Below are positions 8,586 to 19,256 of a stretch of DNA of 64,000 nt, in pieces. Source of the DNA: Flavobacteriaceae bacterium (GTDB lineage: Bacteria > Bacteroidota > Bacteroidia > Flavobacteriales > Flavobacteriaceae); contig JAQWFW010000027.1 in NCBI GenBank assembly GCA_029238515.1, forward strand, positions 1-64,000, read 5' to 3'. The translations under genes were made by a program, and so were the position numbers. Position 1 is the stretch's first letter. Every line of letters begins with the position of its first letter. The notes under the pieces are model-generated. The model searched no databases and was not told the origin of the DNA. It saw nothing but the letters and a program-made list of their open reading frames with translations.

Positions 8586-9968
8586 TTAGGACAGGGCTTT
8601 TAATTCAGCAATAAAGCGGTCTGCCAATTCATCGGCTTGTTGTTGTGAGGGGGCTTCTGTATAAATTCTAATGATGGGTTCTGTGTTGCTTTTACGAAGG
8701 TGTACCCACGAGTCTGCAAAGTCAATTTTTACGCCATCCACTGTAGTTAAGGGTTCATGAGCGTAGTTGTTTTCCATAGATTGTAATAGTCCATTAACAT
8801 CAATGGTGGGATTCAAATCTATTTTCTTTTTACTCATAAAGTACAAAGGATAAGTTTTTTTGAGCGCCGATACTGATAGTTGTTTTTCGGCCAATAAACT
8901 CAAAAACAATGCAATCCCAACCAAAGCATCACGTCCGTAATGAGCTTCTGGCAAAATAATTCCACCATTGCCTTCTCCACCTATTACGGCCTTGTTGGCT
9001 TTCATAGCATGCACCACATTCACTTCCCCTACTGCACTAGCGGTATAAGTTCCGTCGTGTTTTTCAGTAACATCGCGAAGGGCTCGCGTAGAACTGAGGT
9101 TACTCACTGTATTGCCTTTGTTCTGACTCAAAACAAAATCTGCACAAGCAACCAAAGTGTATTCTTCCCCAAACAACTCCCCTTGTTCGTCCATAAAGGC
9201 CAAACGATCTACATCAGGATCTACAGCAATACCAAAATCAGCACCAGTTTGTACTACTTTTTCAGACAAATCCGTCAAATGGGCTTTAAGTGGCTCTGGA
9301 TTGTGCGGAAAATGCCCATCCGGAGTGCAATGCAATTTAATGGGTTCTACACCCAAACGCTCGAGCAATAGTGGTACAGCAATACCTCCAGTTGAATTGA
9401 CCCCATCGACAACAACTTTAAATTTGCAAGATTTTATAGCTTCAACATCGACATAATCAAGAGCTAAAACTTCATCAATGTGTAGATCAAAATAAGCGTC
9501 ATTAACCGTTATTTTCCCCAAATCATCTACACCAGCGAAGTTTACTTCCTCACTTTCCGCTAAATCCAATACGCGCTGACTATGTGTAGCATTCAAAAAT
9601 TCGCCATTGCTATCGAGCAATTTTAAAGCATTCCACTGTTTTGGATTGTGGCTTGCGGTGAGGATAATACCGCCATCGGCATGCTCCATTGGTACGGCGA
9701 TTTCGACAGTTGGCGTAGTCGAAAGTCCCAAATTTACCACATCTATCCCCATACCTACTAATGTGTTCATCACAAGACTTTGAATCATTTCACCAGAAAT
9801 TCGCGCATCTCTCCCAATTACGACACGATAGTTTGATTTGTCGCGTTGCGCTTTGACCCACATGCCATAGGCCGCAGCAAATTTTACTGCGTCTATAGGA
9901 GTTAAGTTATCTGAAACAGAACCGCCAATGGTACCACGTATTCCTGAAATGGATTTGATTAAAGTCAT
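8586..9968 (-). CDS. glmM: Phosphoglucosamine mutase
   Basis: MTLIKSISGIRGTIGG, TASHNPKQWNALK phosphoserine loop, DPDVDRLAFMD, KSNTEPIIRIYTEA. Confidence 0.93.
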   Translation of the reverse strand: MTLIKSISGIRGTIGGSVSDNLTPIDAVKFAAAYGMWVKAQRDKSNYRVVIGRDARISGEMIQSLVMNTLVGMGIDVVNLGLSTTPTVEIAVPMEHADGGIILTASHNPKQWNALKLLDSNGEFLNATHSQRVLDLAESEEVNFAGVDDLGKITVNDAYFDLHIDEVLALDYVDVEAIKSCKFKVVVDGVNSTGGIAVPLLLERLGVEPIKLHCTPDGHFPHNPEPLKAHLTDLSEKVVQTGADFGIAVDPDVDRLAFMDEQGELFGEEYTLVACADFVLSQNKGNTVSNLSSTRALRDVTEKHDGTYTASAVGEVNVVHAMKANKAVIGGEGNGGIILPEAHYGRDALVGIALFLSLLAEKQLSVSALKKTYPLYFMSKKKIDLNPTIDVNGLLQSMENNYAHEPLTTVDGVKIDFADSWVHLRKSNTEPIIRIYTEAPSQQQADELADRFIAELKALS

Positions 9969-10026
9969 GAAAAATAAGTTTTTACAAATATAAGATTTCA
10001 ATTCTAGTTTTGTGAAATAGTATTCA

Positions 10027-10034
10027 TAATTTTG
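10027..10034 (+). promoter_or_regulatory. Bacteroidota -7 element (TAATTTTG)
   Basis: Matches TANNTTTG; only 4 nt separate it from the ATG at 10039. Confidence 0.4.
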
Positions 10035-10038
10035 GGGT

Positions 10039-10623
10039 ATGAATTACCTCGCACATCTTTATCTTTCTGGCTCAAATGAGCATGTTTTGGTAGGTAATTT
10101 TATAGCCGATAGTATCAAAGGTTCAACATACAAAGACTATCCCTCCGATATTCAACGTGGTGTATTGTTGCATCGGCAAATAGACACACATACCGACAGC
10201 CATCCCAATTTTAGAACAAGTACCAAACGATTACACAAAAATTATGGCCATTATTCATGAGTTATTGTCGATATTTTTTTTGATCACTTTTTGGCTAAAA
10301 ATTGGAGTCATTATACTCCAATTCCATTAGCAACATATGCGCAGCAGTGTTATGCTATTTTAAACAAAAACAGCTCTATTTTCCTGTAAAAGCGCAGTAT
10401 ATGTTGCCTTATATGATCAAAGGGAATTGGTTGTTGAGTTACGCCTCAAAAGAAGGTATTTCTAGAGTATTAAATGGAATGAACAGACGTACCAATGGGC
10501 GTTCTGGTATGCACAAAGCAATTTTTTGAATTGGAACAGTATTATTCAGAATTTGAGCATGATTTTAAACTTGTTTTTGGGGATTTAAAACAGATGAGTC
10601 ATTCGTTTCTTGAACAAGGTTAA
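10039..10623 (+). pseudogene. acpH: ACP phosphodiesterase (AcpH/DUF479) with one nonsense and two frameshift lesions
   Basis: MNYLAHLYLSGSNEHVLVGNFIADSIKG...LHRQIDTHTDSHPNF...HYS-TGA-VIVDIFFDHFLAKNWSHYTPIPLATYAQQ...(shift)...PVKAQYMLPYMIKGNWLLSYASKEGISRVLNGMNRRT...(shift)...LEQYYSEFEHDFKLVFGDLKQMSHSFLEQG. Confidence 0.88.
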
Positions 10624-12725
10624 CTAATGTAATTCCAAATGTTTTTGTACTTCCCCATTTGGATGTATGTAGTATTGATGGGCAGATGCTTTGGCAAGCT
10701 CAGTTTTGGATCTTCTTTAAGTATTTTTTTTGCCCACGAACGCGCCAAAGACAATAGAGTTTTATCTTGAACAATATTGGCAATTTTTAGACGTAAAACA
10801 CCACTTTGTTGTGTTCCCATGATATCGCCAGGACCACGGAGTTTTAGGTCGACTTCGGCAATTTCGAAGCCATCTGAAGATCGAACCATGGTTTCCATTC
10901 GCGTTTTGCTGTCATTTCCGAGTTTGTGACTTGTCATCAAAATACAATAACTCTGCTCTGCACCACGTCCAACTCGGCCCCGCAATTGGTGCAATTGTGA
11001 CAATCCAAAACGCTCTGCACTTTCGATAACCATCACAGATGCATTAGGTACATTCACACCAACTTCTATCACTGTTGTAGCAACCATTATTTGTGTTTCT
11101 CCTTTGATGAAGCGCTGCATTTCAAACTCTTTATCTGCAGCTTTCATCTGTCCATGAACAATCGATATTTGATAATCTGGAACGGGAAACTCTCGTGCAA
11201 TACTTTCATAACCATCCATTAAATCTTTGAAATCGAGTTTTTGACTTTCTTTAATCAAAGGATAAACGATATAAATTTGACGTCCCTTGGCAATTTCATC
11301 ACGTAAAAAGCGAAAAACTTTCAATCGGTTACTATCAAAGCGATGAACTGTTTTTATAGGTTTACGCCCTGGTGGAAGTTCATCAATTACAGAAATATCT
11401 AAATCGCCATAAACAGACATGGCGAGCGTTCTTGGAATGGGTGTTGCAGTCATCACAAGTACATGAGGTGGTGATGTATTTTTATGCCACAACTTACTAC
11501 GCTGAGCGACACCAAAACGATGTTGTTCGTCAATAATTGCTAATCCTAAATTTTTGAATTGTACTTTATCTTCCAATACTGCATGTGTACCTACCAAAAT
11601 ATGAAGTGTTCCATCTTCCAAACCTGCATGTATTTCTTTTCGTGCCGCTATTTTCGATGAACCAGTGAGCAATAAAATACTAATGCCAACAGCGTCACAG
11701 AGTGGTTTTAGTCCGTTGTAATGCTGTGTTGCCAATATTTCGGTTGGCGCCATTAATGTGGCTTGAAATTCATTGTCAATAGCAATGAGCATAGACAAAA
11801 AGGCGACTATTGTTTTACCAGAACCGACATCCCCTTGCAACAAACGATTCATTTGTGCATTACTCCCCATATCGGTGCGAATTTCTTTCACAACACGCTT
11901 CTGAGCTTCAGTAAGATTGAATGGAAGATGATGCTGATAAAAGTCATTGAAATAAGAACCTACTTTTTCAAAAGGAAATCCTTTTATTTTGGATTTATGG
12001 ATCAAATTTTTGTACACCAATTGGAGTTGAATGAAAAAGAGTTCCTCAAATTTTAGCCGAAATTGAGCACGCGCTAATAGCTTTTGACTTTTAGGAAAAT
12101 GAATATTCAAAAGCGCATCTTTTTTTGAAATTATTGCGTTCTCCTCTATTAATTCTTCCGAAAGGGATTCTGTAAAGGCATTTCCAACATGGAGAAACAA
12201 ATGCTCCATGAGTTTGCATACAGCGCGGTTAGAAACACCTCGATTGTACAATTTTTCAGTGGAAGGATAAATGGGTTGAATGGCGGTGCTTAAACTTTTA
12301 TCAAAATCGGTTTTCAATTCCATGTCCGGATGTGCAATATTGAACACTCCATTGAAGAAATTAATTTTTCCAAAAACCACATAATCTATATGTAATTTTA
12401 GACGTTCTCGAATCCATTTTTGACCTCGAAACCAAACAAGATCGATCTTGCCTGTTTCATCTCTAAAAGTTGCCACAAGACGTTTACCTCTCTTTTGCCC
12501 TACTTCTTTAATTTCTGTGATTTGACCAACAATTTGTACTTCAGCATTGTTGCGTTGCAAAGCATTGATTTTGTAAAATTGTGTACGATCGATGTATCGA
12601 TTTGGAAACAAATGAATTAAATCTTGAAAGGTTTGAATCCCTAATTCTGAGCGCAACAAAGTCGCCCTGTTGGGACCTACGCCTTTGAGATAATCAATTG
12701 GTGTTTGCAAAACATCCTGAGCCAT
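10620..12725 (-). CDS. recG: ATP-dependent DNA helicase RecG
   Basis: GDVGSGKTIVAFLSM, DEQHRFGVAQR, TATPIPRTLAM, ESAERFGLSQLHQLRGRVGRG. Confidence 0.95.
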   Translation of the reverse strand: MAQDVLQTPIDYLKGVGPNRATLLRSELGIQTFQDLIHLFPNRYIDRTQFYKINALQRNNAEVQIVGQITEIKEVGQKRGKRLVATFRDETGKIDLVWFRGQKWIRERLKLHIDYVVFGKINFFNGVFNIAHPDMELKTDFDKSLSTAIQPIYPSTEKLYNRGVSNRAVCKLMEHLFLHVGNAFTESLSEELIEENAIISKKDALLNIHFPKSQKLLARAQFRLKFEELFFIQLQLVYKNLIHKSKIKGFPFEKVGSYFNDFYQHHLPFNLTEAQKRVVKEIRTDMGSNAQMNRLLQGDVGSGKTIVAFLSMLIAIDNEFQATLMAPTEILATQHYNGLKPLCDAVGISILLLTGSSKIAARKEIHAGLEDGTLHILVGTHAVLEDKVQFKNLGLAIIDEQHRFGVAQRSKLWHKNTSPPHVLVMTATPIPRTLAMSVYGDLDISVIDELPPGRKPIKTVHRFDSNRLKVFRFLRDEIAKGRQIYIVYPLIKESQKLDFKDLMDGYESIAREFPVPDYQISIVHGQMKAADKEFEMQRFIKGETQIMVATTVIEVGVNVPNASVMVIESAERFGLSQLHQLRGRVGRGAEQSYCILMTSHKLGNDSKTRMETMVRSSDGFEIAEVDLKLRGPGDIMGTQQSGVLRLKIANIVQDKTLLSLARSWAKKILKEDPKLSLPKHLPINTTYIQMGKYKNIWNYIS

Positions 12726-12732
12726 GGTGTGC

Positions 12733-13254
12733 CTAATTTAGCAAAAGTCCTACTTCTTCTCTCAGTAAAGCCAAAGCCATTTGCGGAGAAACTTTTGCTT
12801 GGGAAAGGGATTCGAAAAGTGGTGCGCTCATATCCTGAGCAGATTTTATGTCTTTGGATACTTTAAAAAATCGTATCTGTTGGATGCTGTTGTTTTTGGC
12901 CGCAGTAATCATACGCCAACAAGATTCAGAAACATATATCTGTTGAGACAAATTGTGTTCGTATTCTTGCTCAATGGTTTTAATTAACAATTCCTTGTAT
13001 GCCTCTGGTTGAGGCGCAATTGGTGGTACACGTTGTAACAAATGATATGCACTCATGCGTTCCAAAAACAACGTTAAACGCTCAAAAGCTTGAAGACGAA
13101 CAGGTAAAGTTTCTTTTTTATGCATCTGATGCAGCAAAAAATCACGTCTGTTATTTTCATTTGTTACATGCTCTCTAAAAAATAAAAATGCCACAGCACC
13201 TGTAACCAGTGCAGGAATACAATAGACTAACAATCCTAAAAAATCTTCGCTCAT
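12733..13254 (-). CDS. Conserved hypothetical protein with N-terminal TM helix
   Basis: 173-aa ORF with one TM helix then a soluble domain; recG neighbour. Confidence 0.7.
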   Translation of the reverse strand: MSEDFLGLLVYCIPALVTGAVAFLFFREHVTNENNRRDFLLHQMHKKETLPVRLQAFERLTLFLERMSAYHLLQRVPPIAPQPEAYKELLIKTIEQEYEHNLSQQIYVSESCWRMITAAKNNSIQQIRFFKVSKDIKSAQDMSAPLFESLSQAKVSPQMALALLREEVGLLLN

Positions 13255-13440
13255 TATAATAAATTATTTATGAGCACTAATTTAAGAATTTCAGCTCAAT
13301 AACGACAGAATTGATAGAATAGAAAAAAAAGTCATTAAAATTCAATTTGTACTACAGCAGAATTGTTTATAATTATTCGTTAAACTCAGTTCGAAAAAGG
13401 ATTACATTACTTAATTTCACAGTTCTAATTTTTTTTTGAT

Positions 13441-15765
13441 TTGAAAACCTATTTAGAACAACTAAACGATGCACAATTGGCACCAACTTTACAGATGGAT
13501 GGCCCCATGATTGTCATTGCTGGTGCGGGCTCAGGAAAAACAAGAGTTTTGACTTTTCGTATTGCATATTTAATGAGTAAAGGAGTCGATCCATTCAACA
13601 TCTTAGCCCTTACTTTTACCAATAAAGCCGCTCGTGAAATGAAATCAAGAATTGCATCAATTGTTGGCGATAGTGAGGCCAAAAATTTATGGATGGGTAC
13701 ATTTCACTCCGTTTTTGCCAAAATCTTGCGGTTTGAAGCCGATAAATTAGGATACCCCTCCAATTTTACGATTTATGATACTCAAGACTCTCAACGGCTT
13801 ATATCCTCCATCATCAAAGAAATGAAGTTGGATAAAGATGTCTACAAATACAAACAAATCCACTCGCGCATATCTTCATACAAAAACAGTTTAATAACTG
13901 TTCGTGCGTACTTCCAGAACCCAGAACTAGTTGAAGCTGACACCATGGCAAAACGCCCTAAACTTGGCGAGATTTATAAAGAATATGTCGACCGTTGTTT
14001 CAAGGCAGGTGCGATGGATTTTGATGATTTGCTACTTAAAACCAACGAATTGCTCACCCGTTTTCCTGATGTATTAGCAAAATATCAAAATCGTTTTAGA
14101 TACATTTTAGTTGATGAGTATCAAGACACAAACCACTCTCAATACCTTATTGTACGTGCACTTTCAGACCGTTTTCAAAACATTTGTGTGGTAGGAGACG
14201 ATGCACAAAGTATTTACGCATTTCGAGGGGCAAATATCAACAACATTTTGAATTTTCAAAAAGACTACGACGATGTTAAAATCTATCGCTTGGAACAAAA
14301 TTACCGTTCTACAAAAAATATTGTCAATGCTGCAAATTCCATTATAGACAAGAATCAAACAAAATTGGATAAAGTGGTATGGACAGCTAATAACGAGGGA
14401 AATAAAATTGTTGTAAATCGATCACTAACAGATGGCGATGAGGGGCGATATGTCGCTAGTTCTATTTTTGAAAACAAAATGGAAAATCAGGCCAAAGATG
14501 CTGATTTTGCTGTACTCTACAGAACTAATGCACAGTCACGAGCCATTGAAGATGCGCTTAGAAAACGCGGAATACCTTACCGTATCTATGGTGGATTATC
14601 GTTTTATCAGCGTAAAGAAATTAAAGATGTATTGGCCTATTTACGCTTAATTATCAACCCTGCAGATGAGGAGGCACTCAAGCGCGTGATTAATTTTCCA
14701 GGACGAGGCATCGGACAAACAACTATTGACCGACTCATTGTCGCTGCAAATGCTGCAAACACTACAATTTTTGATATTCTGAAGCATGTACAATCCATTC
14801 AAATCAATTTGAATGCAGGTACGAAAACTAAACTTTCAAACTTTTGTACGATGATTGAAAGTTTTCAGGTCATGAACCAAAACGCCAATGCTTTTGAACT
14901 CGCCGAACATGTCTGTAGGGTCAGTGGACTTATAAAAGAATTTAAAAAAGATGGTACTCCAGAAGGCATCACCCGGATGGAAAATGTGGAAGAACTCCTC
15001 AATGGTATTAAAGATTTTGTGGAAGGTCAGCGCGAATTGGCAGATTCTACTGGGGCATTGGCAGAATTTTTGGAAGATGTTGCCTTAGCTACGGATTTGG
15101 ATAATGAACAAACAGGGGATGAAGATAAAGTAGCGCTGATGACCATTCATTTGGCTAAAGGATTAGAATTTCCATATGTCTATATTGTGGGGCTAGAAGA
15201 AGATTTATTTCCAAGCGCAATGAGTATGAACACAAGAAGCGAACTAGAAGAAGAACGACGTTTGTTTTATGTCGCTGTTACGCGCGCAGAAAAGCAAGTA
15301 TACCTTACTTATGCCCTCTCGCGCTACAGATGGGGAAAACTTATTGATGCTGAACCCAGTCGTTTTATTAAAGAAATTGATGAGCAATATTTAGAAATAA
15401 CCACTCCAAAAGAAGAACGTCGTTTCAACCCAATGCTCAGTGCAGATATTTTTGGAGATGTCCCACAATCCCAAGTACGCTACAAAAAACCATCATTTTC
15501 TAAGCCAAAACCCAAGAAAAAACCAATCCAACCGCCAAGAGTTACCCCAAAAAATTTAAAGAAAATCTCAAACACTAACAACAATACTAATCTGTTTGAT
15601 AGTAAATTGGCTGTAGGAAATATTGTTAACCATCAACGTTTTGGTACTGGAGAAGTAGTGAAAATTGAAGGCAAAGGAGCAGATTTAAAGGCAGAGATTA
15701 ATTTCTCAACAGCAGGAATAAAAAAATTACTTTTGAGGTTTGCAAAACTTGAAATCATCTCTTAA
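13441..15765 (+). CDS. uvrD: UvrD/PcrA-type superfamily 1 DNA helicase (TTG start)
   Basis: GAGSGKTRVLTFRI, VDEYQDTN, VVGDDAQSIYAFRGA, TIHLAKGLEF, YVAVTRAEK. Confidence 0.93.
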   Translation: MKTYLEQLNDAQLAPTLQMDGPMIVIAGAGSGKTRVLTFRIAYLMSKGVDPFNILALTFTNKAAREMKSRIASIVGDSEAKNLWMGTFHSVFAKILRFEADKLGYPSNFTIYDTQDSQRLISSIIKEMKLDKDVYKYKQIHSRISSYKNSLITVRAYFQNPELVEADTMAKRPKLGEIYKEYVDRCFKAGAMDFDDLLLKTNELLTRFPDVLAKYQNRFRYILVDEYQDTNHSQYLIVRALSDRFQNICVVGDDAQSIYAFRGANINNILNFQKDYDDVKIYRLEQNYRSTKNIVNAANSIIDKNQTKLDKVVWTANNEGNKIVVNRSLTDGDEGRYVASSIFENKMENQAKDADFAVLYRTNAQSRAIEDALRKRGIPYRIYGGLSFYQRKEIKDVLAYLRLIINPADEEALKRVINFPGRGIGQTTIDRLIVAANAANTTIFDILKHVQSIQINLNAGTKTKLSNFCTMIESFQVMNQNANAFELAEHVCRVSGLIKEFKKDGTPEGITRMENVEELLNGIKDFVEGQRELADSTGALAEFLEDVALATDLDNEQTGDEDKVALMTIHLAKGLEFPYVYIVGLEEDLFPSAMSMNTRSELEEERRLFYVAVTRAEKQVYLTYALSRYRWGKLIDAEPSRFIKEIDEQYLEITTPKEERRFNPMLSADIFGDVPQSQVRYKKPSFSKPKPKKKPIQPPRVTPKNLKKISNTNNNTNLFDSKLAVGNIVNHQRFGTGEVVKIEGKGADLKAEINFSTAGIKKLLLRFAKLEIIS

Positions 15766-15767
15766 AA

Positions 15768-16388
15768 ATGGCGGAATTATTAAAATTATATTCTGAAAAT
15801 CCTCACCCTAGAACTCTAGACAAGGTGGTTGATGTGCTCAAACGAGGAGGATTAATCATCTATCCTACCGACACCGTTTATGCTTTGGGATGCGATGTAA
15901 AAAACACCAAGGCCATGGAGCGTATTGCCCGAATCAAAGGAATAAAGTTGGAACGTGCTCAATTTTCGTTCATATGCCATAATTTGAGTCATTTAAGTGA
16001 TTATACAGCGCAGTTAGATGCATCAACATTTAAACTCGTCAAACGTTATTTTCCAGGGCCATATACGTTTATTTTGCCAAGTAACAAAGCATTGCCTCAC
16101 CCCTTTAAAAAACGAAAAACAGTAGGGATTAGAGTTCCTGATCATCCTATTGCATTAGAGCTTGTAAGACGTCTTGGAAACCCAATTGTATCTACCTCTA
16201 TTCATGATGAAGATGACATTGTTGAATACACCACTGATCCTGAACTTATTTATGAAAAATGGCAAAAAAACGCCGATATTGTTATTGATAATGGATTTGG
16301 CGGAAACATCGCTTCTACAGTCATCGATTTGACACAAAATCCTCCAGTGCTTGTTCGTGAAGGAAAAGGCCAGATAGATTTCTTATAA
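15768..16388 (+). CDS. L-threonylcarbamoyladenylate synthase (Sua5/YciO/YrdC)
   Basis: GGLIIYPTDTVYALGCD, KRYFPGPYTFIL, VGIRVPDHPIAL. Confidence 0.92.
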   Translation: MAELLKLYSENPHPRTLDKVVDVLKRGGLIIYPTDTVYALGCDVKNTKAMERIARIKGIKLERAQFSFICHNLSHLSDYTAQLDASTFKLVKRYFPGPYTFILPSNKALPHPFKKRKTVGIRVPDHPIALELVRRLGNPIVSTSIHDEDDIVEYTTDPELIYEKWQKNADIVIDNGFGGNIASTVIDLTQNPPVLVREGKGQIDFL

Positions 16389-16389
16389 A

Positions 16390-19236
16390 ATGAGTAAAAA
16401 ACTGAACAAAACATTTGAAGAATACATTGAGGTCAAAGGTGCTCGTGCACACAACTTAAAAAATATTGATGTCAGTATTCCAAGAGATCAACTTGTTGTG
16501 ATTACTGGGTTGTCGGGCAGTGGAAAATCCTCATTGGCTTTCGATACAATTTATGCCGAAGGGCAACGCCGTTATATAGAAACCTTTTCTGCATATGCAC
16601 GACAATTTTTGGGCACACTAGAACGTCCAGACGTCGATAAAATAGATGGACTCTCCCCTGTAATAGCAATCGAACAAAAAACAACAAGTAAGTCTCCACG
16701 ATCAACTGTTGGGACCATTACCGAAGTTTATGATTTCTTAAGGTTATTGTATGCACGTGCTGCCGATGCTTACAGTTACAATACCAATGAAAAGATGGTA
16801 AGTTACAGTCAGACGCAAATAAAAGAACTTATTGGAATAGCATTCAAAGGAAAGCGAATTTCAGTACTAGCACCAGTTGTTCGATCAAGAAAAGGGCACT
16901 ATAGAGAACTCTTCGAACAGATCGCAAAACAAGGGTTTGTAAAAGTCAGAGTTGATGGTGAAATTTTAGACATTAAACCAGGAATGCGTCTCGATCGTTA
17001 TAAAACCCACGACATCGAAATTGTAATTGATCGATTGAAAATTGATGACAAAACTATGGCATCAAAGCGTCTTGACGAAACCATTGCAACCGCAATGGAT
17101 CATGGAGACAAAATGTTGATGGTTTTTGAACATGAAGAAAAAGCATTACGCTATTTCAGTAGTGATTTGATGTGCCCCACTTCAGGGATTTCATACCCAA
17201 ATCCTGAACCCAATAATTTTTCCTTTAACTCGCCCAAAGGAGCATGTCCAGCATGCAATGGCATTGGAAGTTTGTATAAAGTCAATCCGCAAAAAATAAT
17301 TCCTAATCCAAAATTATCAATTAAAAATGGTGGTCTGGCACCTCAAGGTCCTCAAAAAAATTCTTGGATTTTCAAGCAATTAGAATTGATCGCACAACGC
17401 TTTAAATTCAGTCTTTCTGATCCGATAGAGAAAATTCCAAAAAAAGCTCTTGATTTAATTTTATTCGGTGGAAAAGAACAGTTTTCTGTCAATAGTAAAA
17501 CGCTGGGAGTATCGCGCGATTATGCTATTGATTTTGATGGTATTGCCAACTTTTTGGAGCACCAATACAACACTACTGATTCGAGTTCTATTAAACGTTG
17601 GGCAAAAGGATATATGGATAAAATTGAATGTCCATCTTGTGCAGGGTCACGTTTGAAAAAAGAAGTGCTTTATTTTAAAATCAACAACAAAAATATTGCT
17701 GATTTAGCAGCTTTAGACATCAATGAATTGGCACAATGGTTCAAAGATTTACCACAACATCTTTCTGAAAAGCAATTGCAAATTGGACGTGAAATTATTA
17801 AGGAAATTAGCACACGTTTACAGTTTTTGTTAGATGTTGGTCTGGACTATTTGGCCTTAAATAGAAGTTCAAAATCGCTTTCAGGTGGTGAGGCACAACG
17901 CATCCGATTAGCTACACAAATAGGTTCAGAACTGGTTGGCGTTCTATATATCTTAGATGAACCCAGCATTGGTTTGCATCAGAGAGATAACCAAAAACTA
18001 ATTCAGTCTCTAATGGCATTGCGTGATGTTGGAAATTCTGTTCTAGTGGTAGAACATGACAAAGACATGATTGAACAAGCCGATCATATTATCGACATTG
18101 GACCTAAAGCAGGTAAGTTTGGTGGTGAGATTATCAGTCAGGGCAATCCAACTCATTTACATAAAGCCAACACCATTACAGCCCAATATTTACGCAACGA
18201 AAAAACAATTGAAGTTCCAAAAAAGCGCCGAAAAGGCAATGGTAAATTTATTGAACTAAAAGGGTGTACTGGAAATAATTTAAAAAATGTTTCCATCAAA
18301 ATTCCATTAGGAAAGATGGTAGGAATTACTGGTGTTTCGGGTAGTGGAAAATCTTCTCTTATCAATGAGACCTTATACCCTATTTTGAACAACCATTATT
18401 TTAATGGCGTAAAAGAGCCACTTCCATACAAAGCGATCAAGGGCTTGGAGCATTTAGATAAAGTCATCGATATTAATCAATCGCCTATTGGTAGAACGCC
18501 GCGCAGTAATCCAGCAACCTATACAGGTGTTTTTGGTGAAATTAGAGCATTATTTTCCAAAATCCCAGAGGCGATGATTCGCGGATACAAACCTGGCCGA
18601 TTTAGTTTTAATGTCGCTGGTGGACGTTGCGAAACTTGCAAAGGTGGTGGATTACGGCTTATCGAAATGAATTTTCTACCTGATGTTTATGTCGCCTGTG
18701 AATCGTGTATGGGAAAACGTTTCAACAGAGAGACTTTAGAAATTCGCTACAAAGGAAAATCCATCATTGATGTGTTAAATATGACGATCAATGAAGGCGT
18801 TAGCTTTTTTGAACACATTCCAAAAATTTACAGAAAACTGAAAACCATTAAAGACGTCGGTCTTGGTTATATAACACTTGGGCAACAAAGCACAACGCTT
18901 TCTGGGGGTGAAGCACAACGCATAAAACTTGCCTCTGAATTGAGCAAACGCGACACTGGAAACACAATTTATATTCTTGATGAACCCACAACAGGGTTAC
19001 ACTTCGAAGACATTCGTGTGCTTTTGGAAGTACTACAAAAACTAGTCGCTAAAGGAAATACAGTACTCACAATCGAACACAATTTAGATGTTATCAAAGT
19101 TGTAGACCACATCATTGATGTTGGATTAGAAGGTGGTAAAGGCGGTGGAACAATAATTGCTGAAGGCACACCAGAACAAATCGTAAAAAACAAAACAAGT
19201 TATACGGCCAAATATTTAAAAAAAGAACTACTTTAG
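16390..19236 (+). CDS. uvrA: Excinuclease ABC subunit UvrA
   Basis: GLSGSGKSSLAFDTIYAEGQRRY, CPACNGIG, SLSGGEAQRIRLA, CETCKGGG, ILDEPTTGLHFEDI. Confidence 0.97.
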   Translation: MSKKLNKTFEEYIEVKGARAHNLKNIDVSIPRDQLVVITGLSGSGKSSLAFDTIYAEGQRRYIETFSAYARQFLGTLERPDVDKIDGLSPVIAIEQKTTSKSPRSTVGTITEVYDFLRLLYARAADAYSYNTNEKMVSYSQTQIKELIGIAFKGKRISVLAPVVRSRKGHYRELFEQIAKQGFVKVRVDGEILDIKPGMRLDRYKTHDIEIVIDRLKIDDKTMASKRLDETIATAMDHGDKMLMVFEHEEKALRYFSSDLMCPTSGISYPNPEPNNFSFNSPKGACPACNGIGSLYKVNPQKIIPNPKLSIKNGGLAPQGPQKNSWIFKQLELIAQRFKFSLSDPIEKIPKKALDLILFGGKEQFSVNSKTLGVSRDYAIDFDGIANFLEHQYNTTDSSSIKRWAKGYMDKIECPSCAGSRLKKEVLYFKINNKNIADLAALDINELAQWFKDLPQHLSEKQLQIGREIIKEISTRLQFLLDVGLDYLALNRSSKSLSGGEAQRIRLATQIGSELVGVLYILDEPSIGLHQRDNQKLIQSLMALRDVGNSVLVVEHDKDMIEQADHIIDIGPKAGKFGGEIISQGNPTHLHKANTITAQYLRNEKTIEVPKKRRKGNGKFIELKGCTGNNLKNVSIKIPLGKMVGITGVSGSGKSSLINETLYPILNNHYFNGVKEPLPYKAIKGLEHLDKVIDINQSPIGRTPRSNPATYTGVFGEIRALFSKIPEAMIRGYKPGRFSFNVAGGRCETCKGGGLRLIEMNFLPDVYVACESCMGKRFNRETLEIRYKGKSIIDVLNMTINEGVSFFEHIPKIYRKLKTIKDVGLGYITLGQQSTTLSGGEAQRIKLASELSKRDTGNTIYILDEPTTGLHFEDIRVLLEVLQKLVAKGNTVLTIEHNLDVIKVVDHIIDVGLEGGKGGGTIIAEGTPEQIVKNKTSYTAKYLKKELL

Positions 19237-19256
19237 TAGGTCGAAACAAATAAAAT

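Noticed and set aside
8940-9456. Plus-strand ORFs of 143 and 99 aa
   Set aside because: Antisense shadows of glmM coding sequence.
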